Source: CAZBWP01 sp964630265 | GTDB lineage: Bacteria > Pseudomonadota > Alphaproteobacteria > Rhodospirillales > Defluviicoccaceae | Length of the DNA stretch: 34,504 nt | NCBI GenBank assembly: GCA_964630265.1 | Contig: CAZVRW010000032.1 | Location: forward strand, 1-34,504 | Direction of reading: 5' to 3' | Part shown: positions 1 through 7,085 of the stretch, piece after piece | How the letters are laid out: each line of letters starts with the position of its first letter | How positions within the stretch are numbered: the stretch's first letter is position 1 | Translations under genes and position numbers: made by a program | Notes under the pieces: generated by a model | The model's input: only the letters and a program-made list of their open reading frames with translations | Database searches by the model: none | What the model was told of the DNA's origin: nothing

Positions 1-936
1 CTCGACGGCGGCGACGGCGCCGACACCTACCTGGTCGGTGGCGGCGACGGCTGGAACACCTACCGCGACACCGGCGCCGGCTCCGGCTCCGGCTCCGGCA
101 CCGGCGGCGACGATCGTATCGTCGCCATCGAGGACGACGTCGCCATCGGCATCAACCGCACCTTCGGTCCGGCGAGCGGCATCGAGGCGATCAGCGCCGG
201 CGGCCATGCCGGCGTCACCATCGTCGGCACCGATCTGGGCGACATTCTCGATTTCCGGGGCACCCTGCTGGACGGCATCACGCTGATCGACGGCGATGCC
301 GGCTCGGACATCGTCTTCGGCTCGGCTGGCGACGACGTCATCCGTGGCGGCACCGGCGGCGACACCATGGACGGCGGCGACGGCTCGGACACCTATCGGG
401 TCGGCCGCGAAGACGGCTTCGACGTCTTCCAGGACAGCGGCTCCAGCGGCACCGATCGGATCGTCGCCACCAAGGCCGGCACCGCCATCGGCATCGCCGG
501 CAACTTCGGCGCGGCCAACGGCATCGAGGAAATCAACGCGAACGGCCACGCCGGCGTCGCCATCGTCGGCGATCCCCAGGGCAACATCCTGGATTTCAGC
601 ACCACCAAACTCGTCGGCATCGCGCTGATCGACGGCGGCGCCGGCTCGGACATGATCACCGGGTCCGCCGGCGACGACATGATCCGCGGTGGCGCCGGCA
701 ACAACATCCTCACCGGCGGCGGCGGCGACGACGCCTTCATCCTGGCCCTCGACGCCGGCCTCGACATCATCACCGACTTCACCCGCGGCGAGGATTCCCT
801 CGGCCTCGCCGGCGGACTCCGCTTCGGCGATCTCAGCTTCACCGGCAGCATCATCAGCGCCGGCGACGAAGACCTCGCCATCCTCTCGGGCGTCAACACC
901 GCGCTGTTGACCGCTGACGATTTCGTGTTCGCCTGA
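1..936 (+). CDS. RTX-type calcium-binding repeat protein, C-terminal part (5' truncated by window edge)
   Basis: The open frame runs in from the left edge with no start and ends in TGA at 934-936. The translation holds RTX nonapeptide runs of the GGxGxDxxx type, for example DGGDGADTYL, GSAGDDVIRGGTGGDTMDGG and GSAGDDMIRGGAGNNILTGG. Such runs form Ca2+-binding parallel beta rolls, typically in proteins secreted unfolded by type I systems. Two copies of a module of about 120 residues are visible. Each starts with (L/M)DGGDG(A/S)DTY, at bases 1 and 367, and continues through DRIVA, GHAGV and LIDG to the RTX run. The first copy has an extra Gly-Ser stretch encoded by repeated ggctcc near bases 79-96. 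The tail (GEDSL...FGDLSFTG) resembles C-terminal ends of other RTX proteins. Cargo function cannot be told from this end, and no secretion genes are in view. Confidence 0.85.
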   Translation, partial: LDGGDGADTYLVGGGDGWNTYRDTGAGSGSGSGTGGDDRIVAIEDDVAIGINRTFGPASGIEAISAGGHAGVTIVGTDLGDILDFRGTLLDGITLIDGDAGSDIVFGSAGDDVIRGGTGGDTMDGGDGSDTYRVGREDGFDVFQDSGSSGTDRIVATKAGTAIGIAGNFGAANGIEEINANGHAGVAIVGDPQGNILDFSTTKLVGIALIDGGAGSDMITGSAGDDMIRGGAGNNILTGGGGDDAFILALDAGLDIITDFTRGEDSLGLAGGLRFGDLSFTGSIISAGDEDLAILSGVNTALLTADDFVFA

Positions 937-960
937 GCCACCCCGGCGACACCGGGCGGC

Positions 961-1085
961 GGCTAGTGGTTCGATGCCAACGGATGAGTCCCATCCGTTG
1001 GCTGAATCGAACCACCAGACCAATAGTTTAGTGGATCGACCGAGCTGGCGCTTGGGCACCAAGCGTCAGATCCGATCCACTAGCC
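961..1085. repeat. palindromic element: two tandem hairpins inside a terminal inverted repeat
   Basis: Hairpin 1 (963-1018) pairs GTGGTTCGAT with ATCGAACCAC and GCCAACGGATG with CATCCGTTGGC, with a three-base bulge between the arms. Hairpin 2 (1029-1082) pairs TAGTGGATCG exactly with CGATCCACTA and CTGGCGCTTGG with CCAAGCGTCAG. The outer ends GGCTAGTGG (961-969) and CCACTAGCC (1077-1085) are themselves an exact 9-bp inverted repeat. There is no T-run, so this does not look like a plain intrinsic terminator. It resembles a REP doublet or a small MITE. The rest of the 937-1221 interval shows no gene. Confidence 0.6.
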
Positions 1086-1221
1086 CGGTGCCGCGGCCAG
1101 CCCACGGGCCGCGGCCGCGTCTCTCCTCCCTTCCCTGTGTGTCGGCGGCGGATTGCCTCTTTCGCCGCCGATGCCAATGTGACAACAATGAGGGCTACCC
1201 GGATCATGGGAGAGGTTCGCG

Positions 1222-1926
1222 GTGCGACCGGAAAAAATCCTGGCAGCATGGCGCGGTCAGCCGGAGTGCGCGCAGTGCAGCATCCGCCATCTGGCGCTGT
1301 TCGCCGATCTGGCGGATGCAGACTTCCGCGACCTGCATCTGCCGATCGAAGATCTGGCGTTTCGGCCGGCCTCCGCCCTCTACAACATGGATGACCCGGG
1401 CCGCGCCGTGTTCACGGTGCGCAGCGGTCTCGTCAAACTCATCCAGTACCTGCCGAACGGCGACCAGCGGATCGTCCGCCTGCTGAAGCAGGGCGACACG
1501 CTCGGCCTGGAAGCGGTGCTCGACCAGCCCTATCGCCACACCGCGCTCACCATGCAGGACACCCTCGCCTGCCGCATCCCGGCGACCAGCATCCACCAGC
1601 TCAACGCCCGCACGCCGCGCCTTTATGGCCAACTGATGCGGCGCTGGCAGCTCTCGGTCGATCGCGCCGACGAGTGGCTGACCTTCCTCTCCACGGGCAC
1701 GGCGCGCGCCCGCATTGCCCGGCTGTTCCTTTATATGAAGGAAGAGGCCGCCGATCCCGTTTGCCAGCTGTTCGGCCGCGAGGAGGTCGCCGCCATCCTC
1801 GGCATCACCAGCGAAACCGCGAGCCGGCTGATCACCGAACTCAGGCGCGACGGCATCCTCGTGCCGCTGCCGGGCAACCGGTTCCGCTGCGACGTCGCCA
1901 GGCTCCAAGACATCGCCGCAAACTGA
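1222..1926 (+). CDS. Crp/FNR-family transcriptional regulator, FNR-like
   Basis: The protein has 234 residues, the usual length for the family. The GTG start at 1222 follows GGGAGAGG with good spacing. An N-terminal CAQC pair (C16, C19) precedes a cyclic-nucleotide-binding-type beta roll (about 30-120) with a further cysteine in LACRIP (C117). Then come a dimer helix and a helix-turn-helix whose recognition helix reads SETASR (E198, S201, R202). E-x-x-S-R is the FNR signature for reading TTGAT half-sites. The spacing of C16, C19 and C117 matches the cysteines that hold the oxygen-sensing [4Fe-4S] cluster of FNR/FnrL. However, the expected fourth cysteine (around 25-27) is Ala/Leu/Phe here, so cluster binding is uncertain and NO or redox sensing of another kind is possible. 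It lies directly upstream of the cytochrome c/MBL block and is the likely local regulator. Confidence 0.88.
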   Translation: MRPEKILAAWRGQPECAQCSIRHLALFADLADADFRDLHLPIEDLAFRPASALYNMDDPGRAVFTVRSGLVKLIQYLPNGDQRIVRLLKQGDTLGLEAVLDQPYRHTALTMQDTLACRIPATSIHQLNARTPRLYGQLMRRWQLSVDRADEWLTFLSTGTARARIARLFLYMKEEAADPVCQLFGREEVAAILGITSETASRLITELRRDGILVPLPGNRFRCDVARLQDIAAN

Positions 1927-1932
1927 CCGGAT

Positions 1933-1946
1933 CTGACAATTATCAG
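1933..1946. promoter_or_regulatory. candidate FNR/CRP-type operator
   Basis: CTGACAATTATCAG is a dyad with perfect CTGA/TCAG arms and matches 7 of the 10 defined bases of the FNR box TTGAT-N4-ATCAA. It lies just after the regulator stop codon and about 155 bases before the cytochrome c start, so it could serve as an activator site for the downstream block. A separate hairpin, GCGCACT/AGTGCGC (1960-1966 with 1977-1983), follows it. Confidence 0.45.
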
Positions 1947-2101
1947 GTCCCGAGGCGATGCGCACTGACGCATTGCAGTGCGCCGCGCGTTGGCCGCTGT
2001 CAGGCTGGTCCTCCAAGGCAGGGAAAGAAGGCGCACGCTCTCAGCTCCCGCCCCGCCGCACCAAAGCGACCAAACGATCACACAACAGGAGGACACGCGA
2101 T

Positions 2102-2470
2102 ATGCACGGTCTGTCGACAACCGGATGGGTGCTGGCCCTGGCGTTGGCGTGCGCCGGCACGGCGATCGCCTCCGCCACCGTCCAAGCCATGGACGAAAGC
2201 ACGCTGCAGCCGGCGAAAGCCACGATCGTCGCCAATCCCGATCCCATGGTGGCGGCCAGGCAGGAAGAGTTCGTCGTCTTCCAGAAGCACTGCGTGCAGT
2301 GTCACAACTCGGTCGCCGATCCGGAACGGCCGGGCAAGACCCGCGATGAATGGTATCGCATCATCAACCTGATGGAGGTCCACGGTCTCGAGATCTCCCA
2401 GGCCGAGGCCGACATGATCGTCGACCTGCTATTCAACCTCAGGCGCGGCATCGAGGACACCCCCGGCTGA
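2102..2470 (+). CDS. small periplasmic monohaem cytochrome c
   Basis: The predicted protein has 122 residues. ATG at 2102 is chosen because AGGAGG precedes it and because a signal peptide begins right there (hydrophobic core about 7-24, cleavage near residue 25-29). A single haem-binding motif CVQCH lies at 64-68. Met91, in INLMEVHG, is a plausible sixth ligand. The pattern of a charged residue and Trp before a Met-x-x-His-Gly segment recalls cytochrome subunits or domains of quinohaemoprotein and sulfite dehydrogenases. It sits 67 bases before the Tat-exported MBL protein in the same direction and is probably its electron acceptor or a partner in the same periplasmic pathway. The partner assignment is inference. 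Confidence 0.85.
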   Translation: MHGLSTTGWVLALALACAGTAIASATVQAMDESTLQPAKATIVANPDPMVAARQEEFVVFQKHCVQCHNSVADPERPGKTRDEWYRIINLMEVHGLEISQAEADMIVDLLFNLRRGIEDTPG

Positions 2471-2537
2471 GCGCGCCTGCACGCCATCCCGCATCAAGCC
2501 GCAAGGCGACGATCCAAGCCCCCGAAGGAGGACTTCC

Positions 2538-3629
2538 ATGGAACGCAGAGATTTCTTGAAAGCGATGTCGGCAACGGGCCTCACGGCCGCATCGACGAGC
2601 GTGCTGCTGCCGAAGAGTGCCGCCGCCCGCGGCAACCTGGATTTCGGTGAAGTAGAGAGCGTCAAGATCGACGTGCTCACCGAGACCAGCTGGTTCGACA
2701 ACGACAATCTCAAGAACAGCATCGTCGAACACGGCGGCGCCTCCACCAACCAGTACACCATCCCGTGGGATCCGGAGAACGCCGGCGGCTATTCGGCGCT
2801 GATCACTGTGACCACCCTGGAGGGCGAAGAAAAGAAGATCCTGATGGACAGCGGCTGGGGCAATCCGTGGATGGACTACATCTACGAACGCAACGGCATC
2901 CCCGACATGCTGGCCAACGGCGAGATCGATTTCATGGTGCTGACCCACTGGCACCTGGACCACCTGTGGGGCATCGAGTCCTCGCTGAAGCACCGGCCGG
3001 ACATCAAGCTCTACGCGCCCAGCACCTATTACCCCGAGGACATGGCGCTGCTGAAAGAAAAGGGCAGCTTCTCGGTGGCCGGCAAGGACGGCACGGATGT
3101 GCTGCTCTGCAAGAACGACTCGCCGCACACCGGCGAACTGATCCTGACGGAAGAACAGGGCGACGACGGCAGCGGCATCTACAGCCCGATGCCGGGCATG
3201 GCCATCAAGCTGTTCGACGTGCCGATCCTGCTGCGCGTGCGCGGCGAGAACGTGCTGTACTTCAACGTCAAGGACCGGGGCATCGTCACCGTCACCGGCT
3301 GCTGCCACCCCGGCATCCTGACGCTGTTCTCCTACGCGCGCCGGAGCTTCAAGGGCTATCAGCCCTACGGCTGTTACGGCGGCCTGCACCTGACGCTGTT
3401 CGAGACCTGGGATCCCAAGTTCGACGACATCATCCGCGGCGTCAAATCCTTCGGCCTGGAGAAGGTGGCCTGCAACCATTGCACCGGCTGGCTGTGGGCG
3501 GAAAAGGCCGCCGAGGCGGGCGTGCCCATCGTCAAGGGGACGGACAAGTACAAGGAGTACAAGCGCCAGTCGTCGGTGGCGAAGGACACCAACGTCTTCC
3601 TCACCAACGGCGATTCGGTGACGTTCTGA
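2538..3629 (+). CDS. Tat-exported metallo-beta-lactamase-fold hydrolase, COG1237-like
   Basis: The protein has 363 residues and starts at ATG 2538 after AAGGAGG. The N-terminus MERRDFLKAM is a twin-arginine signal ending near the AAA stretch at about 28-30, so the folded protein is exported. The MBL metal motif is HWHLDH (H137, H139, D141, H142). Further matches to the COG1237 subfamily (7,8-dihydropterin-6-methyl-aminobenzene-phosphate synthase-like) are GCCHPGI (254-260; the family has GCSHAGI), GGLHL (281-285) and a late NHCTGW with H314. Known members of that family are generally cytosolic, so a Tat signal is notable. The substrate is unknown. Extra cysteines (C255, C256, C279, C312, C315) cluster near the metal site. 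Its neighbours are two cytochromes c, which suggests that its reaction or a coupled step yields electrons. Confidence 0.85.
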   Translation: MERRDFLKAMSATGLTAASTSVLLPKSAAARGNLDFGEVESVKIDVLTETSWFDNDNLKNSIVEHGGASTNQYTIPWDPENAGGYSALITVTTLEGEEKKILMDSGWGNPWMDYIYERNGIPDMLANGEIDFMVLTHWHLDHLWGIESSLKHRPDIKLYAPSTYYPEDMALLKEKGSFSVAGKDGTDVLLCKNDSPHTGELILTEEQGDDGSGIYSPMPGMAIKLFDVPILLRVRGENVLYFNVKDRGIVTVTGCCHPGILTLFSYARRSFKGYQPYGCYGGLHLTLFETWDPKFDDIIRGVKSFGLEKVACNHCTGWLWAEKAAEAGVPIVKGTDKYKEYKRQSSVAKDTNVFLTNGDSVTF

Positions 3630-3630
3630 G

Positions 3631-3966
3631 TTGGCCCGGGCGGATGTGGCGCGGCCTGATGCGGCGAGGGGTGATGCGGCGAAGAGGGGGCTGACGGTCG
3701 CCATCCTGCTCGCCCTGGCCGCTCCGGCGGCGGCGGGCGATCCCGGCGGCGAGGCCGCCGCCGGGCGCCGGCTGTTCGACGCGCGGTGCCGGATGTGTCA
3801 CACGCCCGACGCGCTAGCGGGCAAGGCGGACCGGGTGGAAGGCGACCTGCACCGCATCGACGACCGGATGTCGGTGGTCGGCCTGCTCTGGACCGGGGAG
3901 GTCGCCGACCTCAAGGCGTTCCTGACCGCCCTGCCGCGACCCGGCGCCGCATCGCCGCGCCCCTGA
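3631..3966 (+). CDS. small cytochrome c, second of the block
   Basis: The frame encodes up to 111 residues with a haem motif CRMCH (53-57), a candidate axial Met80 (DDRMSVVG) and the class I-like ending TGEVADLKAFLTAL. A hydrophobic export segment lies at about 21-36. The start is unclear. TTG at 3631 begins one base after the preceding stop codon, GTG at 3646 is an in-frame alternative, and neither has a good Shine-Dalgarno. The first 60 bases contain degenerate GATGCGGCGA repeats, which makes the N-terminus Arg/Ala/Asp-rich. The tight junction argues for co-translation with the MBL gene. It is shorter than typical class I cytochromes c. Confidence 0.75.
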   Translation: MARADVARPDAARGDAAKRGLTVAILLALAAPAAAGDPGGEAAAGRRLFDARCRMCHTPDALAGKADRVEGDLHRIDDRMSVVGLLWTGEVADLKAFLTALPRPGAASPRP

Positions 3967-4044
3967 ACGCGGAGACCCGTGACGGCAGCGCCGCACCACG
4001 AGAAAGCAAGCCAGAAGACAAGCGAAAAGGACAAGGAGGAAACG

Positions 4045-5283
4045 ATGGTCACAGCAACGAGTGCCGCCATGGGCTCGGTCGCCGAAAAGCGTGGCGGCCT
4101 GGTGTACGGCGTGGTCAATCTGGTCGGGCTGTTCGCGCTGACCAGCATCCTTTGGTACGTGCTGCTCCACCCCAACGGCATCTTCGCCCTCTACACGCCG
4201 ATGTACGGGTTCTCCCTGCTCGTCGTTTTCGTGGCGTCCATCGTCCTGATCAGCAAGGTCATCGAATTCTACCCGCTGCATGAGACGCGCCTGGGCACCG
4301 TGCCGCGCGGGGTCGTGCTCACCGCCGCCGCCGTCCTGCTGACCATGGTGCTGGTCTACGGCTTCTTCTGGGAGTTCATCGGCCGCCTGGGCATCACCTA
4401 CTTCAGTCCGTATGCGATCATCGCCGCTGGCGGCACCGGCGCCGAGATGTTCAACGCGCGGGAGAACGCCTCGACCGCCATCATCTACCTGTTCGCGGCG
4501 TTCCTGTGGGTCGCCCTGTTCTGGTCGGTGGGCTTCGGCCGCTGGCCGTGGAAGGACGCCGGCGTCGGCCCGGCGGCGCTGGCGAGGCTCGCCACCACGG
4601 GCCTGCTCGCCACCATCGCCTACGTGGTGCTGTTCCATCCACACGTCAGCTACCTGTTCTACCCGGCGCAGACCATGGCCGGCGTCGAGCCGTGGTGGGC
4701 CTCCTGGGCGATGACCAGCAGCGCCTACTACAATCTGGGGTTGCTGCTCTGCATCCTGCTCTGGATCGTCGTCTCCGACATCCTCTGGGAGGGCCGTCCC
4801 TGGACGCTGTTGGACGCCGACGGCAGCGGCAGCTTCGCCCGCGGCCTGTTCGCCCTCATCGGCACCGTCGCGCTCGGCGTGGTGAGCTTCGTCGTCATGC
4901 TGCGGCTGATGGAGTTCGCCTGGTACGAGCCGTTCGAGGGCGGCCAGTACACCGACGCGCCCTACTTCCGCTACCTCCACGCCGGCGAGATCAGCGGCTT
5001 CGTCATCCTCTCGGCGTTCATCGTCAAGGCCTGCTTCGCCAACATCATCAGCGGCGGCGCGCTTTGGCTGCGCGCCCTGGTGCGAACGCTGGCCGCCGCG
5101 GCGGGTGGCGCCGTCTGCTACCTGTTCTACTACTCCGACCTGTCGACGTTGCTGCTCGGCAAGGTGCCGGGGATCGGCCAGGCCGAGGACACGCCGCTGG
5201 TCTGGACCCTGCTGTTCCTGAGCCTGGTGCTGATCCAGCTGGAGTTCTTCCGCAACTGGCCGCGTGCGAAGGGAGAGAGCTGA
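4045..5283 (+). CDS. unrecognised polytopic membrane protein (about 10 helices) of the cytochrome/MBL block
   Basis: The protein has 412 residues. ATG 4045 is preferred over an upstream in-frame start at 3979 because AAGGAGG sits just before it. About ten membrane segments can be seen, near 22-42, 50-72, 89-110, 143-165, 180-198, 228-247, 265-290, 313-336, 342-363 and 383-401. They appear to fall into five two-helix units. Each unit has an aromatic-rich loop after its first helix, such as LLHPNGIFALYTP, VLFHPHVSYLFYPAQ and LMEFAWYEPFEGG. Charged or polar residues in or near the membrane (H42, H198, H200, E75, E110, E290, E315) could bind metal or carry protons. I know of no family that it fits. 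It resembles neither PmoC nor NnrS by eye. It overlaps the next gene by ATGA, so the two are translationally coupled. Confidence 0.8.
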   Translation: MVTATSAAMGSVAEKRGGLVYGVVNLVGLFALTSILWYVLLHPNGIFALYTPMYGFSLLVVFVASIVLISKVIEFYPLHETRLGTVPRGVVLTAAAVLLTMVLVYGFFWEFIGRLGITYFSPYAIIAAGGTGAEMFNARENASTAIIYLFAAFLWVALFWSVGFGRWPWKDAGVGPAALARLATTGLLATIAYVVLFHPHVSYLFYPAQTMAGVEPWWASWAMTSSAYYNLGLLLCILLWIVVSDILWEGRPWTLLDADGSGSFARGLFALIGTVALGVVSFVVMLRLMEFAWYEPFEGGQYTDAPYFRYLHAGEISGFVILSAFIVKACFANIISGGALWLRALVRTLAAAAGGAVCYLFYYSDLSTLLLGKVPGIGQAEDTPLVWTLLFLSLVLIQLEFFRNWPRAKGES

Positions 5284-5564
5284 TGGCCGGCGCGACCATG
5301 GATCCCGGCCGCCGGCGGTTCTTCCGCACGGTGTTGCGCGAGCGGGTGGCGGCGCCGGTGCTGCAGGCGCGCCGCGAGATCGCGGAGGACATCCGCCGCG
5401 AGATGTTCGAGGAGGTCTACGAGTCCGAGTTGCGGGCGTTCGGCCCCGACGTTCTCGCCGATGCCGCCCGGCGCTCGGGTCTGGCGGCGGACGACGCCGA
5501 CTACGCCAACGTCGCCAAGGCGTTCGCGGCGAAGACGGAGGGAGGTGACGATGAGCGCGGTTGA
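5283..5564 (+). CDS. small hypothetical protein with an RRRFFR N-terminus
   Basis: The protein has 93 residues. Its ATG overlaps the stop of the membrane-protein gene (ATGA at 5282-5285 region), and GGGAGAG lies just upstream. The N-terminus reads MDPGRRRFFRTVL after a short leader (an alternative Met is at 5298). This looks like a twin-arginine motif but has no hydrophobic stretch after it, so export is unlikely. The rest is charged and helical (RREIAEDIRREMFEEVYESEL), with an Ala/Asp-rich tail. The gene also overlaps the next by 14 bases. A role as an assembly or anchoring partner of the membrane protein would be a guess; no family is recognised. Confidence 0.7.
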   Translation: MAGATMDPGRRRFFRTVLRERVAAPVLQARREIAEDIRREMFEEVYESELRAFGPDVLADAARRSGLAADDADYANVAKAFAAKTEGGDDERG

Positions 5565-6717
5565 GATGTTCCGCACCGTGGTCGGTGCGCTGATCACCCA
5601 GGGCTTCGCCGTGGACTCGGTGCGCGACGGCCTCGACCTCAAGGGCGCGAGCGAGGTCTGGGGCGGCCCGGAGACCGACGACCATCCGGCGTGGTATTTC
5701 TGGTTGACCAGTTCGCGCGGCGCCTACCGGCTGCGCCTGGAACAGAGCGAAAACCTCGAGGCGTGTCCGTCGCCGGCCGTGCGCGGCGTCTTCTCCGTCA
5801 AGTATTATCCATCGCCGTCCGAGCCGGTGTTTCGCCACTTCTCCGAGCAGGAGCGCGGCCTGGTCGACGGACCGCTCTTCGATGCCACCAACACGCCGAC
5901 ATTCGATGCCCAGGCGTTGATCCCCGAGCCGCTGTTCAACGTCGGCGCCATCGGCTGCACCAAGGATCTCGCCACCGGGCAGGTGTTCCTCGAGTTCACC
6001 AGCATCGACCGGCTGCGGTTCTTCCCGGCGCCCGCGCATGCCGGCGGCGACGGTCCCGAACGGCCGGAAAACGGCGACGGCGTGCCACCGGTCCGCCAGC
6101 TGCCGGCGTGGGATGTGGGCTATCCGCTGTTCGATGCCCTGGTCGGGTTGCAGGCGTTTCGCGGCCGCACCCCGCCCAAGCGGATCGTCCTCAGCCGCCA
6201 GGACGGCTTCGAGTTCGTCGCCACCGGGACCGGCGGCGACGACCTGCGGGACAGCCGCGCGGCAACGTTCAAGTCGCTGCTCGTCGCCTTCTTCCCCGAG
6301 GACGGCGCGGCCAGCTCACCCGTCGAGGCGATGATGCTGGCGCGTCAGGTGGCAGCGCCCTGGACGCCGCTGGTGGACACGGCGGCGCCCTGGCTCGTCG
6401 GCCCCAGCCACGGCCACGGCCATGGCCATGGCCACGGCCAACAGCATGGCCAGCAGCAGCACGGGCAGCACGGCGGGGTCGAGGCGTCGTCGCAGCACGG
6501 CTGCCGCGGTCCGGAGCGGGCCTGTTGCTGTGGGCACGCACACGGGCACGAGCATGGGCACGGGCATCTGGGGGCGGCGAAGGAGCGGGATGCATTCCTG
6601 CACCCGGTGCAGGTGGGCAGCGTCATCTGGGAGGTGCCGCTGGCCTTCAACGCGCAGTGGTGGGCGTTGACCGAAGTCGACCGCAGCATCAACACCATGC
6701 CCTGCGGCTGCCACTGA
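5551..6717 (+). CDS. His/Cys-rich hypothetical protein, likely metal-binding
   Basis: The protein has 388 residues. ATG 5551 follows GGAGGGAGGTGACG. The first 260 or so residues are a soluble-looking domain of unknown family (YRLRLEQSENL, VFSVKYYPSPSEP, FNVGAIGCTKDL, LEFTSIDRLRFF). A low-complexity metal-binding region follows, with HGHGHGHGHG from about 287 and a second cluster, CCCGHAHGHEHGHGH, from about 325. The protein ends in CGCH (385-388). There is no signal peptide. Such His/Cys tails are known from metallochaperones and metal stores (HypB, SlyD, CobW-type proteins). Here a role in metal supply to the neighbouring membrane or MBL protein is inference. The His repeats are encoded by a CATGGCCACGG-type microsatellite, which could vary in length between strains. 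Confidence 0.78.
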   Translation: MSAVEMFRTVVGALITQGFAVDSVRDGLDLKGASEVWGGPETDDHPAWYFWLTSSRGAYRLRLEQSENLEACPSPAVRGVFSVKYYPSPSEPVFRHFSEQERGLVDGPLFDATNTPTFDAQALIPEPLFNVGAIGCTKDLATGQVFLEFTSIDRLRFFPAPAHAGGDGPERPENGDGVPPVRQLPAWDVGYPLFDALVGLQAFRGRTPPKRIVLSRQDGFEFVATGTGGDDLRDSRAATFKSLLVAFFPEDGAASSPVEAMMLARQVAAPWTPLVDTAAPWLVGPSHGHGHGHGHGQQHGQQQHGQHGGVEASSQHGCRGPERACCCGHAHGHEHGHGHLGAAKERDAFLHPVQVGSVIWEVPLAFNAQWWALTEVDRSINTMPCGCH

Positions 6718-6769
6718 CCACACGCGGCGGCGGGCGAAGCGGCGAGGGCCGCCTAAGCCTTTGAAATCG

Positions 6770-6844
<75 letters not shown>

Positions 6845-7085
6845 GCCGGGCGCGGCGTTGCGGGAGAGGCCCCACACCGCGCAGAACCACCTGCGAGGCA
6901 TAACAGCATACTTTGACCGGCCGCGCCTCACCCATACGGGTTAGGTTGGCGGCCATCCCGTGCTCGTGTTTACGGCCGGCGGGCGGCGCCGTCAATGCTC
7001 CTGTCCGCTGCTGCTAGACACGGAGATTGCCCCTGCCGCACGCGGCGGCTGGCGCGCGGGCACCGGCCTGCGAAGCGGCGGCCTG

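Noticed and set aside
937..1221. Short open frames between the RTX gene and the regulator
   Set aside because: They run across the palindromic hairpins, and I see no start signal or recognisable protein pattern.
5283..5564. RRRFFR in the 93-residue protein as a Tat signal
   Set aside because: No hydrophobic segment follows the arginines; the next residues are charged and helical.
3814..6039. Long open frame of 741 codons on the minus strand opposite the cytochrome/membrane-protein genes
   Set aside because: Its translation is rich in Arg, Gly, His and Gln without domain patterns, and it lies opposite genes with clear haem motifs, membrane helices and ribosome sites. Such frames are expected in GC-rich DNA.
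6415..6475. CATGGC/CACGGC repeats as a regulatory or CRISPR-like array
   Set aside because: They are in frame within a gene and encode a His-Gly metal-binding run; there are no spacers.
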